From Nocardiopsis gilva YIM 90087 (GTDB taxonomy: Bacteria > Actinomycetota > Actinomycetes > Streptosporangiales > Streptosporangiaceae): a DNA stretch of 64,000 nt. The notes beneath the pieces are model-generated. The model was not told the origin of the DNA and did no database searches. It saw only the letters and a list, made by a program, of their open reading frames with translations. Location of the stretch: contig NZ_CP022753.1 of NCBI RefSeq assembly GCF_002263495.1, positions 5,022,001-5,086,000 on the forward strand, in the 5' to 3' direction. Made by a program: the position numbers and the translations under genes. Shown here one piece after another: positions 16,757 to 24,410 of the stretch (within the stretch, counting starts at the first letter, position 1; each line of letters begins with the position of its first letter).

Positions 16757-19700
16757 TCACCGGTCAGCGGCGAGCCGCTCCGATTCGCCACGGACCGCGG
16801 CGGCCTCGCTGTGGAACCCGGACTCCTCGAACACCGCGACGGCCATCCGCCGACTCCGCTCCGCCTCCTCGAGCCGACCGGCAAGGGCCAGTCCCCGCCC
16901 CTGCTGGCGCAGGGCCCGCGCGTACTCGTGCGGCAGATGCAGGCCGGCCGTCGCCGCTACCGCCCGCTCGGCCAGCTCCAGCCCGGTGCCGGTGTCCCCG
17001 GACACCAGCGCGACCTCGGCGAGCAGCCGCCACGCCCACGCGCTACCGACGCGCTCGCCCTTCTCCTCGAAGAAGGCCAGCGCCCGATCGATCTGCTCGC
17101 GGGCCGCCTCGGTGCTCCCCGCCATGAGCTGGATGTCGGCGAGGAGCAGCCGGATGTTGGCGGTCATGTCAGGGTCGTGGAGCCCCTGGGCTAGGGCCAG
17201 GCTCTCCTCGACGAGCCGGCGCGCCTCCGCCACCTCGCCCATGGCCTGGTGCAGGCGCCCGCGTTCCAGGACGGCCGCCAGCCTGGCCTGCTTGTCCGAC
17301 TCGCACTCCGCCAGTCGACAGGCTCGATCGAGGAGGTCGGCGGACACGTCGAACGCTCCCGAGCGGCGCTCGATCGCACCGAGTGAGCACAGCACCTCCA
17401 GCTTGCCCTGTGGGTCGCCGACATCCACCAGGTTGGCCATCGCCCGCTGGTGGCACAGGCGTGCCGCGTCCTGGCGCCCCTGCCACTCGTGCATCCACCC
17501 GATGCCGTGCCAGGCGTGCCCGGCGCCGGCGGCGTCGCCCGCACGCGTGAAACCGTCCCGGGCCCGCTCGAAGTCCGCGGCCGCCTCATCGAACCGGTGC
17601 TGGCGCCCGCGAAGCAGGCCGCGCTGGAGGAGCAGCACCGCCTCGGCGCGGGGGTCGGCATCACCGCCGCGCCGGAGCTCCGCCACGCCGATGTCATTGA
17701 CCCGGTCCCAGTCGTCGAACCGGGCGCGCAGGTCGCAGAAGGCCGCCGAGGCGGCGGCGATCCGCGCGGCCTGGTCGTGCAGGCCGAGCTGAACGCTCTG
17801 CTCCACGACCGCCCGCAGGCCGTGCCACTCCGCGTCGAACCATGCGGCTTCGTTCCCGTCCACCAGTCGGGACCCCAGCGTCCGCGCCGTCCCGCTGATG
17901 ACCTGGGGTGCGTCGTGCAGCCGCGGCCCGTGCTGGGGCAGGGCGGCGTTCGCGCGTTCGGCCAGCTCGCGCCAGACCTCGAAGAGGGCACCGATCCGGC
18001 TTCCGGGGTGCTCGGCGTGCTCCCCCTCGGCGGCCTCCCGCCCGAACACCCGGAGGAGGTCGTGCAGCCGGTACCGGGCCTGGCCGAGGGCGTCCCGCCC
18101 CACATACTCGACGAGGCGGGCGTCGACCAGCGCCTCCACGACGTCCTCCGCCCGCTCCAGCCCCACGCCGAGCAGGGGTGCGGCGACCCACGCCGGGAAG
18201 TCGGGCGCGTCCTGGAGGGAGAGGAGCCGGAACGCGCAGCGCTCACGGGCCTCCAACCCGTCGTAGCTGGAGGCGAGGCTGGCCCGCACGTCCAGGTCGC
18301 CCACCCGCAGCTCATCGAAGCGGCGGCGCTCGTCGGAGAGGCGGGAGGCCAGTTGGGCCAGCCGCCAGTGCGGGCGGGCCACCAGACGGGCCGCCGCCAC
18401 GCGCAGCGCCAGGGGGAGCCGACCGCAGTACTCGGCGATCCCGGCCGCCGCCTCGGGTTCGGCCGCCACGCGGGCCTCGCCGACAGCCTGGCGGAGCAGT
18501 TCCAGAGCGTCTTCGAGCGGCAGCACGTCGAGCCGCACCACCTGTGCCGCCTCCAGACCGGCCAGGACACCGCGGCTGGTCACGAGCATCGAGGACGCGG
18601 ACGTTCCCGGCAGCAGCGGGCGGACCTGGGCCTCGTCGGCGGCGTTGTCCAGGATAACCAGGACCCGGCGGTCGGCCAGCCGCTCCCGGTACAGGTCGAT
18701 GCGGTGGTCCAGGGACGTCGGGATGGCGGAACCGGGCGTGCCGAGCCCGCGCAGCAGTCGGTCCAGGGCCTCGGCCGGCCGCACCGGGTTCGGCTCGGTG
18801 CCGCGCAGGTCGAGGTAGAACTGCCCGTCCGGGTGGTGCTCCCGCACACGGTGGGCGACGTGCACGGCGAGGCTCGTCTTGCCGGCGCCGCCCTGGCCGG
18901 TGATCGTGTGGACCCGGAAGCACCGGCCCTCGGCCGCGAGGGCCGAGTGCAGCAGCTCCACGTCCGCTTCGCGTCCGGAGAAGTCGGCCACGGCGGGCGG
19001 GAGATGGCAGAGCCCTTCGCGGATCGGCTCGCTCGCCGACTCCGGCGGCGCCCGGCGCACGGGGGCGCTGACCGGCTCGGTCGAGTCCGCGAGGACGGCC
19101 AGGTGAAGTTCGCGCAGCTCCGCGTTGGGGTCGACGCCGAGTTCCTCGGCGAGGACCTCACTGGCACGACGATAGGCATCGAGGGCCTGGGCCTGCCGTC
19201 CGCTCAGGTGCAGGGCGCGCATCAGCTGCGCCCAGAACCGCTCGCGCAGCGGCTGCTCGGTGACGAGTACGCCGAGCTCGTCGATGAGCTGGTCGTGCCG
19301 CCCCAGCTCCAGCTCCATGTCGTTGCGGCGCTCGGCGGTCGCCCAGCGCTGCTCATCCAGCCCGGCCGCGGCCGGGCGCAGCCGTTCGGAGTCCAATCCG
19401 GCCAGGGCGGGGCCGCGCCACAGAGTGAGCGCTTCGGTCAGCAGCCGGGCCTCCTGCTCCCGGTCTCCGGTCTCCGCGGCCGTGGCCGCCTGCCACCGCA
19501 GCTCGTGGAACCGGGAGACGTCGAGGTGGGCCGGGTCGACCCGGATCACGTAACCGCCCTGGGCCGTGCTGATGAGGTCGCCGCCGCGCAGGGAGCGGCG
19601 GAGCCGCATCACGTGCGCCTGCAGTGTCGAGCGGGCGCCGCCGGGTGGGCGCTCGCCCCAGAGGGTGTCGATCAGCTCATCGGTCGACACCACGTCACCG

Positions 19701-19825
19701 GCCCGCAGCAGCAGTGCGGCGAGCAGCACCTGCTGCTTGGCGGATCGGAGGGCGACGTGTCGACCAGCGCAATCCACGCGCAGGGGACCGAGCAGGCGGA
19801 AATCCCAATGGTGTTCCACGCCCAT
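16757..19825 (-). CDS. SARP/AfsR-family regulator with NB-ARC ATPase and TPR repeats
   Basis: A large activator of the Streptomyces antibiotic regulatory protein type. Residues ~10-95 are an OmpR-like winged helix (FRLLGPLRV, STDELIDTLWGE, LQAHVMRLRRSL), ~100-245 the bacterial transcriptional activator domain (DVSRFHELRWQAA, WRGPALAGL, ALHLSGRQAQALDAYRRA), ~270-500 an NB-ARC ATPase with P-loop GQGGAGKTSLAV and VLVILDNAAD, and the last ~400 residues TPR-like helical repeats. ATG 19825 gives 1022 residues; in-frame GTGs at 19837 and 19852 are alternatives, with AAGGAG lying between. SARPs bind heptameric direct repeats at 11-bp steps and recruit RNA polymerase; such repeats lie in its own upstream region. 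It is divergent from the SapA-like and wall-hydrolase genes. Confidence 0.93.
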   Translation of the reverse strand: MGVEHHWDFRLLGPLRVDCAGRHVALRSAKQQVLLAALLLRAGDVVSTDELIDTLWGERPPGGARSTLQAHVMRLRRSLRGGDLISTAQGGYVIRVDPAHLDVSRFHELRWQAATAAETGDREQEARLLTEALTLWRGPALAGLDSERLRPAAAGLDEQRWATAERRNDMELELGRHDQLIDELGVLVTEQPLRERFWAQLMRALHLSGRQAQALDAYRRASEVLAEELGVDPNAELRELHLAVLADSTEPVSAPVRRAPPESASEPIREGLCHLPPAVADFSGREADVELLHSALAAEGRCFRVHTITGQGGAGKTSLAVHVAHRVREHHPDGQFYLDLRGTEPNPVRPAEALDRLLRGLGTPGSAIPTSLDHRIDLYRERLADRRVLVILDNAADEAQVRPLLPGTSASSMLVTSRGVLAGLEAAQVVRLDVLPLEDALELLRQAVGEARVAAEPEAAAGIAEYCGRLPLALRVAAARLVARPHWRLAQLASRLSDERRRFDELRVGDLDVRASLASSYDGLEARERCAFRLLSLQDAPDFPAWVAAPLLGVGLERAEDVVEALVDARLVEYVGRDALGQARYRLHDLLRVFGREAAEGEHAEHPGSRIGALFEVWRELAERANAALPQHGPRLHDAPQVISGTARTLGSRLVDGNEAAWFDAEWHGLRAVVEQSVQLGLHDQAARIAAASAAFCDLRARFDDWDRVNDIGVAELRRGGDADPRAEAVLLLQRGLLRGRQHRFDEAAADFERARDGFTRAGDAAGAGHAWHGIGWMHEWQGRQDAARLCHQRAMANLVDVGDPQGKLEVLCSLGAIERRSGAFDVSADLLDRACRLAECESDKQARLAAVLERGRLHQAMGEVAEARRLVEESLALAQGLHDPDMTANIRLLLADIQLMAGSTEAAREQIDRALAFFEEKGERVGSAWAWRLLAEVALVSGDTGTGLELAERAVAATAGLHLPHEYARALRQQGRGLALAGRLEEAERSRRMAVAVFEESGFHSEAAAVRGESERLAADR

Positions 19826-19906
19826 CGTCCAGGTCACGCTCCTTACGGCCACCGACGGTCGCTACCTCACCCCGAGACCACGGAACCACAGGGCTTACTG
19901 GCGGGT

Positions 19907-19925
19907 AGAACTCTAACGGAGTTCT
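19907..19925. promoter_or_regulatory. Inverted repeat upstream of the SARP gene
   Basis: AGAACTC and GAGTTCT form a perfect 7-bp inverted repeat with a 5-base spacer, 82 bases upstream of the SARP start, and CTTACTGG occurs on both sides of it. A dimeric regulator site is possible. Nothing identifies the protein. Confidence 0.4.
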
Positions 19926-19933
19926 TACTGGAC

Positions 19934-19962
19934 GAGCAGCCCCGAGTCAGCGATGAGTCAGC
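19934..19962. promoter_or_regulatory. Tandem 11-bp-spaced repeats, candidate SARP binding site
   Basis: GAGTCAGC occurs at 19944 and 19955, exactly 11 bases apart, and a degenerate copy GAGCAGC starts at 19934. A further copy is at 20162-20169, 87 bases before the first SapA-like gene. Direct repeats at one helical turn are how SARPs bind. The rest of 19826-20255 holds no gene; three GGTCGGC motifs (20082, 20113, 20125) are also present there. Confidence 0.5.
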
Positions 19963-20255
19963 GGACCCTGCTACCGGCCCAGCCCCGATCGCCGGGCGCT
20001 CCATCGCCCTGGGTGACCTTCCGCTGGTGACACGGGTGAGGCGCGGTGCTGACAACCAGTCCGCGCGGATGTCCGTTCCACGGTCGGCAGAGCGGCCGGT
20101 CCCGACGCGGATGGTCGGCCCTGTGGTCGGCCCCACCGCATTTCAGCGACCGTTCAGGGGCGAGTCAGCACGTCGCGGGATGCTCATCGGCGCGGGACAG
20201 CCGTCCCGCCCGCGCAGCCCCCACTCGCGCGGTGGTTCCGACACGGAAAAAGCAC

Positions 20256-20657
20256 ATGAAGAAGTTCCTCGCCACCCTCGGTGCCACCGGGGCCCTGCTC
20301 GCCGGCACGCTCGCCTTCGCCGCCCCGGCCGAGGCAGCGTCCAACCCCTACACCCCGAAGGGCGTCTGCGGCTCCAGCTACCGGGAGATCGACCGGCTCA
20401 CGCTCGGCAGCTCTGACGTCGTGTTGATGTACAACGGCAGCTACAACTGCGTGGTCACCATCAAGAACGAGCAGGTCGGCAAGGCCACGGAGACGTTCGC
20501 CCGGCTGCGGGTCAAGGGCGGCGGCAGCCACGAGGACCGCGGCAAGTTCAAGTACTACGCCAAGACGAAGGCCTACGCCAAGGGCAAGTGCATCCAGTGG
20601 GGCGGCGGCATCACCAACATCGCCTACTACACCACGCCCTACACGCACTGCGGCTAA
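20256..20657 (+). CDS. SapA-like secreted spore-associated protein (first copy)
   Basis: A 133-residue exported protein. The signal peptide is MKKFLATLGATGALLAGTLA with likely cleavage after AAPAEA. The mature part resembles Streptomyces spore-associated protein A: it starts NPYTPKGVCGSSY, contains YNGSYNCVVTIKNEQVGKAT, KYYAKTKAYAKGKCIQWGG, and ends THCG. The four cysteines sit where SapA-type proteins have theirs and probably form two disulfides. SapA is found on spore surfaces; no enzymatic function is known. Upstream there is a GC-rich hairpin (CGGGAC/GTCCCG) and a GAGTCAGC copy. A second paralogue follows after 117 bases. Confidence 0.82.
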   Translation: MKKFLATLGATGALLAGTLAFAAPAEAASNPYTPKGVCGSSYREIDRLTLGSSDVVLMYNGSYNCVVTIKNEQVGKATETFARLRVKGGGSHEDRGKFKYYAKTKAYAKGKCIQWGGGITNIAYYTTPYTHCG

Positions 20658-20774
20658 GACGGGGACGCCCAGTTCTCGACACTCTGGGGCGCCACCCAGC
20701 GCCCCAGCCCACTCACAGGTGCGCCGCCGCGTCCGCACGACCGCGGCGGCGCCGAGGACGGACCTGCGAAGAAC

Positions 20775-21212
20775 ATGAAGAACTCCCTGCGAACCCTGCT
20801 GGTCGCCACGGTCGCCTGCGCCGGTCTCGGCGCCGGAGCCGTGGCCTCCCCCGCCGTCGCCGCCGCCAACCCCTACACGGCGAAGAGCGTGTGCGGGTCG
20901 GGCTACTACCAGGTGGACAGGCACCGGGCCCCGAGCGGCGCATCGACCACGTACCTGATGTACAACGGCAGCTCGAACTGCGTGGTCACCATCAAGAACC
21001 GCGACGTCGGCACGCCGACCCACGTGTGGGCGTCGCTGCAACGCCAGTCCCCCTACGCGATCGCCAAGGACGATGGCGGTCCCTACGCGTACTACGCCGG
21101 GCCGGTCCGCCTGCGGGCCAAGGCCACATGCGTGAAGTGGGGCGGCGGTCCGGGCAGCACCAGCGGCTCGCGCGGCGACCTCTTCGTGAGCGGTTGGGGG
21201 CACTGCGGCTGA
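20775..21212 (+). CDS. SapA-like secreted spore-associated protein (second copy)
   Basis: A 145-residue paralogue of the preceding gene, with signal peptide MKNSLRTLLVATVACAGLGA and cleavage around VAAA. The mature protein has the same framework: NPYTAKSVCGSGYYQVD, YLMYNGSSNCVVTIKNRDVG, YAYYAGPVRLRAKATCVKWG and a WGHCG end, again with four cysteines. The GPV...A.C..WGG segment is closer to Streptomyces SapA than that of copy one. An 11-bp GC-rich hairpin (about 20723-20753) lies in the gap before it. Expressed probably with its neighbour during sporulation or aerial growth; this is inferred from family and from the SARP nearby. Confidence 0.83.
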   Translation: MKNSLRTLLVATVACAGLGAGAVASPAVAAANPYTAKSVCGSGYYQVDRHRAPSGASTTYLMYNGSSNCVVTIKNRDVGTPTHVWASLQRQSPYAIAKDDGGPYAYYAGPVRLRAKATCVKWGGGPGSTSGSRGDLFVSGWGHCG

Positions 21213-21240
21213 CGCCGCGGACCTCCCACCGGCCTCGGCT

Positions 21241-21281
21241 GATCCGGGTGCCGAATCCCGCAGCACCTCCCCCATCGGATC
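21241..21281 (+). ncRNA. Structured 5' leader motif, copy 1 (upstream of M23 peptidase gene)
   Basis: GATCCG (21241) pairs with CGGATC (21276-21281); inside it GGTGC pairs with GCACC around an 11-base loop, and TCCCCCAT is left as an 8-base bulge on the 3' side. The motif ends 50 bases before the start codon. Copy 2 upstream of the NlpC/P60 gene keeps the outer stem and the bulge exactly while the inner stem sequence differs but still pairs. A second GC-rich hairpin lies between motif and start. Confidence 0.6.
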
Positions 21282-21331
21282 GACGCCGCCCCCGCCCGCG
21301 GGCGCGGCGCTGAAAGGACGACACCACCACC

Positions 21332-22393
21332 ATGAATCTCGCGAAAGCACTGCGGACGGCGCTCGTCGGCGCCGTCGCCTGCGCCAGCCTCACCGGCGGG
21401 CTCGCGCTCACCGAGGGCACGGCCAGCGCGGCCGTGAAGACCTACCCCGCCTCGGCCAACCTGGACGGCCGGACCGTGAAGAAGGTCGACGTCAAGGTCG
21501 GCAAGCAGCGTGTCTCCGACATGTACGCGAAGGGCTCGTCGGTCTCCATCGTCTGCCAGTCCCCGGGCGAGGACTACGCCGGCAACAACATCTGGGACCT
21601 GACCACCGACGGCGTGTGGGTGCCCGACAAGTACGTCAAGACCGGCGTCGACGGCTACGTCATGGGCAAGTGCAGCAGCTACAAGTCCTACAAGGCCAAG
21701 GCCGACCTCAACGGGCGCAAGAGCAAGGGCGACTCCGCCAACGCGCCGGGTTCCGTTGTCGACAAGTACAAGGCCGGACAGAGCGTCAAGGTCAAGTGCC
21801 AGGCCACCGCCAAGGGCGCCATCTGGGACAAGACCACCGACAACCTCTGGGTCCCGGACAAGTACCTCAAGACCGGTACCGATGACTTCGTCCAGGGCCT
21901 GCCGCGCTGCGACACCGACGGCGTCTCCGCCGGCGGTGGCGGCGGTGACGACAGCGGGTCGGCCAGCAACCTGCGCACCCCGTTCGACTGCGGCCAGTCC
22001 TGGACAGCCAAAACCTACAGCAAGCACAGGCCGAAGAACGCGGTGGACTTCCAGGCGCCGAACGCGCATGGCAAGAACGTCCGCTCCAGTGCCCCTGGCA
22101 AGGTGACCAAGGTTGCCAACCGCGGTAACCGGAGCTACGGCCGGTACATCGTTATCGACCACGGCAGCGGCGTCACCACGCTGTACGCGCACCTGAGCGC
22201 GCAGAGCGTGAGCGTGGGCCAGCGGGTCAAGACCGGCACCATCATCGGCAAGGTCGGCAACACCGGCGGCTCCACGGGCCCGCACCTGCACTACGAGCAG
22301 AAGAAGAACGGCACCCCCGTCCGGGTCAAGCTCAACGGCGTAGCGATCAAGTACTACGGCGCCACCGGCATCAAGAGCAGCACCGGCTGCTGA
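21332..22393 (+). CDS. Secreted M23 (LytM-type) cell-wall peptidase with two N-terminal SH3-like repeats
   Basis: A 353-residue exported enzyme that should cleave peptidoglycan cross-bridges. After the signal peptide (MNLAKALRTALVGAVACASL, cleavage near TASAA) come two related ~80-residue modules, roughly 35-115 and 118-195, each with two cysteines and a WVPDKYVKTG-like turn, as in wall-binding SH3 domains. A Gly/Ser/Asp linker leads to the M23 domain: the first zinc-ligand region KHRPKNAVDF, TLYAHLSAQSVSVGQRVKTG and the GPHLHYE motif. The ribosome site is GAAAGGA. It shares its N-terminal half with the NlpC/P60 gene 190 bases downstream. Confidence 0.92.
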   Translation: MNLAKALRTALVGAVACASLTGGLALTEGTASAAVKTYPASANLDGRTVKKVDVKVGKQRVSDMYAKGSSVSIVCQSPGEDYAGNNIWDLTTDGVWVPDKYVKTGVDGYVMGKCSSYKSYKAKADLNGRKSKGDSANAPGSVVDKYKAGQSVKVKCQATAKGAIWDKTTDNLWVPDKYLKTGTDDFVQGLPRCDTDGVSAGGGGGDDSGSASNLRTPFDCGQSWTAKTYSKHRPKNAVDFQAPNAHGKNVRSSAPGKVTKVANRGNRSYGRYIVIDHGSGVTTLYAHLSAQSVSVGQRVKTGTIIGKVGNTGGSTGPHLHYEQKKNGTPVRVKLNGVAIKYYGATGIKSSTGC

Positions 22394-22407
22394 CGCGCTG
22401 AAACCCC

Positions 22408-22438
22408 ACGGGGCGGCGGGCGCGGCTCGCCGCCCCGT
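22408..22438 (+). terminator. Terminator after the M23 peptidase gene
   Basis: An 11-bp perfect stem (22408-22418 with 22428-22438) and 9-base loop, followed by TTTCTTCTCTC, 15 bases after the stop codon. Intrinsic terminator of standard type. Confidence 0.85.
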
Positions 22439-22498
22439 TTCTTCTCTCCAACTCTTCGGCTCTGCGACCGAGCGCCTACGGCTCGGCACTCCCCACCC

Positions 22499-22540
22499 GA
22501 TCCGGGCGCCGCGACCACGCGGCGCCTCCCCCATCGGATC
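22499..22540 (+). ncRNA. Structured 5' leader motif, copy 2 (upstream of NlpC/P60 gene)
   Basis: Outer stem GATCCG/CGGATC and the 3' bulge TCCCCCAT are identical to copy 1 at 21241-21281. The inner hairpin is a different, longer pairing (GGCGCCGCG with CGCGGCGCC, loop ACCA). The motif ends 44 bases before the TTG start, close to the 50 bases of copy 1, and is followed by another hairpin (GTGCCAC/GTGGCAC). Changed sequence with kept pairing suggests selection on RNA structure. Confidence 0.6.
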
Positions 22541-22584
22541 AACGCCGTGCCACCGCGTGGCACGGCACCGAGAGGACGAATCTC

Positions 22585-23703
22585 TTGTTTCTGAAAAAAA
22601 CCATGAGGGCGCTGCTCGTCGGCGCCGTCACCTGCGCCAGCCTCACCACGGGGCTCGCGCTCACGGAGGGAACGGCCGCCGCGGCCACCAAGACCTTCCC
22701 CGTCAAGACGGCGCTGGACGGCCGGACCGTCAAGGATCCGAAGGTCGCCGTCGGCGAGCACCGCATCTCGGACATGTACCCCACCGGCTCGATGGTCTCC
22801 ATCGTGTGCCAGGAGGAGGGCCCGAGCTACGGCGGCAGCACCGTCTGGGACCTCACGACCGACGGCTACTGGGTGCCGGACGCCTACGTCAAGACCGGCT
22901 CTGACGGCTATGTCATGGGCAAGTGCAGCATCCCGAAGTCCTACAAGGCCAAGGTCGACCTCAACGGCCGACAGAAGAAGGGGCAGGACAACAACGCCCC
23001 CGGCGCTGTCGTCGACAAGTACAAGGCCGGACAGAGCGTCAAGGTCAAGTGCCAGGCCACCGCCAAGGGCGCCATCTGGGACAAGACCACCGACAACCTC
23101 TGGGTGCCCGACAAGTACATCAAGACCGGCACCGACGGCTTCGTCCAGGGCCTGCCGCGCTGCGACACCGGCTCGGGCGACACCGGCGGCGGTTCGCGGG
23201 TCCACGGCCGCAACAACGGCCCGGCCGGCTCCACGGCCGGCACTCGGCAGCAGAAGATCGAGCGGGTGATCAACGCCGCTGTGTCGCAGACCGGCAAGGG
23301 CTACGACTACTCCTGGGGAGCGGGTGGCAAGGGCGGCCCGTCCTACGGCATCCACCACTTCCCCGACGGCAACCCGGCCAACGGGGACGATTACAACCGC
23401 TACGGCTACGACTGCTCCGGCCTCACCCTGTACGCGTTCTGGAAGGGTGCGGGCGTCGACATCGGAAGCTGGACCGGCGCGCAGTACCGCTCCGGCACGA
23501 AGATCCCGGTCAGCCAGATGCGCCGTGGCGACATGATCTTCTGGGGCAAGGGCGACGACGCGGGCACGACGACCCACGTCGCGATCTACCTGGGCAACAA
23601 CAAGCTCATCGAGGCCGCCCCGCCGCGGGACGGCAAAAGCGTGCACGTGCGGTCGCTCTACGAGCGCTCCGCGTGGACCAAGCACGTCATCCGGGTGATC
23701 TGA
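22585..23703 (+). CDS. Secreted NlpC/P60 peptidoglycan endopeptidase with two N-terminal SH3-like repeats
   Basis: A 372-residue exported cysteine peptidase. The signal peptide and both SH3-like modules are paralogous to the upstream M23 enzyme, so only the catalytic domain differs. NlpC/P60 landmarks are YDCSGLTLYAF (nucleophile Cys), MRRGDMIFWG, TTHVAIYLGNN (catalytic His) and LIEAAPPRDG. TTG 22585 is preferred over ATG 22603: it has AGAGG nine bases before and gives an N-terminus that aligns residue for residue with the paralogue (MxLxKxxRxALVGAV). The gene pair probably supplies two different wall cuts (DD/cross-bridge and stem-peptide) at the same wall site. Confidence 0.92.
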   Translation: MFLKKTMRALLVGAVTCASLTTGLALTEGTAAAATKTFPVKTALDGRTVKDPKVAVGEHRISDMYPTGSMVSIVCQEEGPSYGGSTVWDLTTDGYWVPDAYVKTGSDGYVMGKCSIPKSYKAKVDLNGRQKKGQDNNAPGAVVDKYKAGQSVKVKCQATAKGAIWDKTTDNLWVPDKYIKTGTDGFVQGLPRCDTGSGDTGGGSRVHGRNNGPAGSTAGTRQQKIERVINAAVSQTGKGYDYSWGAGGKGGPSYGIHHFPDGNPANGDDYNRYGYDCSGLTLYAFWKGAGVDIGSWTGAQYRSGTKIPVSQMRRGDMIFWGKGDDAGTTTHVAIYLGNNKLIEAAPPRDGKSVHVRSLYERSAWTKHVIRVI

Positions 23704-23746
23704 CAACCGACTCGTCCGGCGCGCCCGGACACCCTTGACCGACCAA

Positions 23747-23777
23747 GCGGGGCCGCCCACACCAGGGGCGGCCCCGC
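23747..23777 (+). terminator. Terminator after the NlpC/P60 gene
   Basis: 11-bp perfect GC-rich stem (23747-23757 with 23767-23777), 9-base loop, 44 bases after the stop. No T-run. Confidence 0.75.
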
Positions 23778-23833
23778 TGCCGTTGCAGATGACGCCGGAA
23801 CGAGGAGAGAGAAAACCGTGTAGCCAGAAATGG

Positions 23834-23866
23834 AAAAAGGCCCTCACTCGCGAACGAGTGAAGGCC
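23834..23866 (-). terminator. Terminator of the tRNA operon
   Basis: On the minus strand a 12-base stem with a UUCG tetraloop (23866-23855 with 23850-23839; one mismatched pair) is followed by TTTTT (23838-23834), six bases after the last tRNA-Glu. Confidence 0.92.
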
Positions 23867-23871
23867 TTTAG

Positions 23872-23944
23872 TACCCCCGAGCGGATTCGAACCGCCGTTA
23901 CCGCCTTGAGAGGGCGGCGTCCTAGGCCACTAGACGACGGGGGC
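23872..23944 (-). tRNA. tRNA-Glu (CTC), promoter-distal copy
   Basis: A 73-base cloverleaf on the minus strand: acceptor GCCCCCG/CGGGGGT, anticodon stem CCGCC/GGCGG around CTCTCAA (anticodon CTC), T-arm GGCGG-TTCGAAT-CCGCT and discriminator A. CCA is not encoded. It is identical to the second copy at 24069-24141. Confidence 0.96.
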
Positions 23945-24068
23945 CTGGACATCGCGGAACCCACCTTATCGGAACCCGATGGGTGGATCGCCCCGATTCG
24001 ATCGGCCGGCTGATGCGACCGATACCAGAAAAAATGCCCCCACCTGGGTGGGAGCTTCTCCCTGTGCG

Positions 24069-24141
24069 TACCCCCGAGCGGATTCGAACCGCCGTTACCG
24101 CCTTGAGAGGGCGGCGTCCTAGGCCACTAGACGACGGGGGC
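24069..24141 (-). tRNA. tRNA-Glu (CTC), promoter-proximal copy
   Basis: Same 73 bases as the copy at 23872-23944. It lies 54 bases after tRNA-Gln and 124 bases before the other Glu copy, all on the minus strand, so the three are probably one transcript. Confidence 0.96.
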
Positions 24142-24195
24142 CTATCCGGACCGGAGACCCGGTCCGCCGCGCCTCCGGAGACCGGAGGCCGCTTG

Positions 24196-24267
24196 CTGGG
24201 GTACCAGGACTCGAACCTAGACTAACTGAACCAGAATCAGTCGTGCTGCCGATTACACCATACCCCA
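24196..24267 (-). tRNA. tRNA-Gln (CTG)
   Basis: A 72-base cloverleaf: acceptor TGGGGTA/TACCCCA, discriminator G, anticodon stem ACTGA/TCAGT around TTCTGGT, giving anticodon CTG. It is first in the minus-strand tRNA array downstream of gltX. With GatCAB encoded in the window and no GlnRS seen, it is probably charged first with glutamate and then amidated. Confidence 0.95.
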
Positions 24268-24324
24268 GTGCTTTCGTCGGGGGCCTGGTCCCTTTCGGGC
24301 CCTGCTCCCCTCGGCGCAGTGACT

Positions 24325-24354
24325 ACATTAGCGGACATCTGGAGTGCTCGCGAA
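24325..24354 (-). promoter_or_regulatory. Candidate promoter of the tRNA-Gln/Glu operon
   Basis: On the minus strand TTCGCG (24354-24349) and TAATGT (24330-24325) are 18 bases apart, placing a start near 24318, about 50 bases before tRNA-Gln. The -10 box is good, the -35 box weak. Confidence 0.5.
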
Positions 24355-24410
24355 CTGAATAGGGGGCGGCCGAGTGTGCGCCGGGCCACCCCCCATGCGC
24401 GCGAGTGCGC

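Noticed and set aside
17450-20416. A 988-codon plus-strand open frame opposite the SARP gene
   Set aside because: It is the antisense of a GC-rich gene with clear domain motifs; the translation is low-complexity Arg/Gly/Val/Leu and joins the real SapA-like region only by chance.
21200-21331. c-di-AMP (ydaO) riboswitch before the wall hydrolase
   Set aside because: GCCGAATCCC looked suggestive, but the GGGTGAATC-type and other conserved blocks are absent and the fold is different.
16757-23703. Antibiotic biosynthetic cluster around the SARP gene
   Set aside because: No polyketide, peptide or other tailoring enzymes near it; the neighbours are surface and wall proteins.
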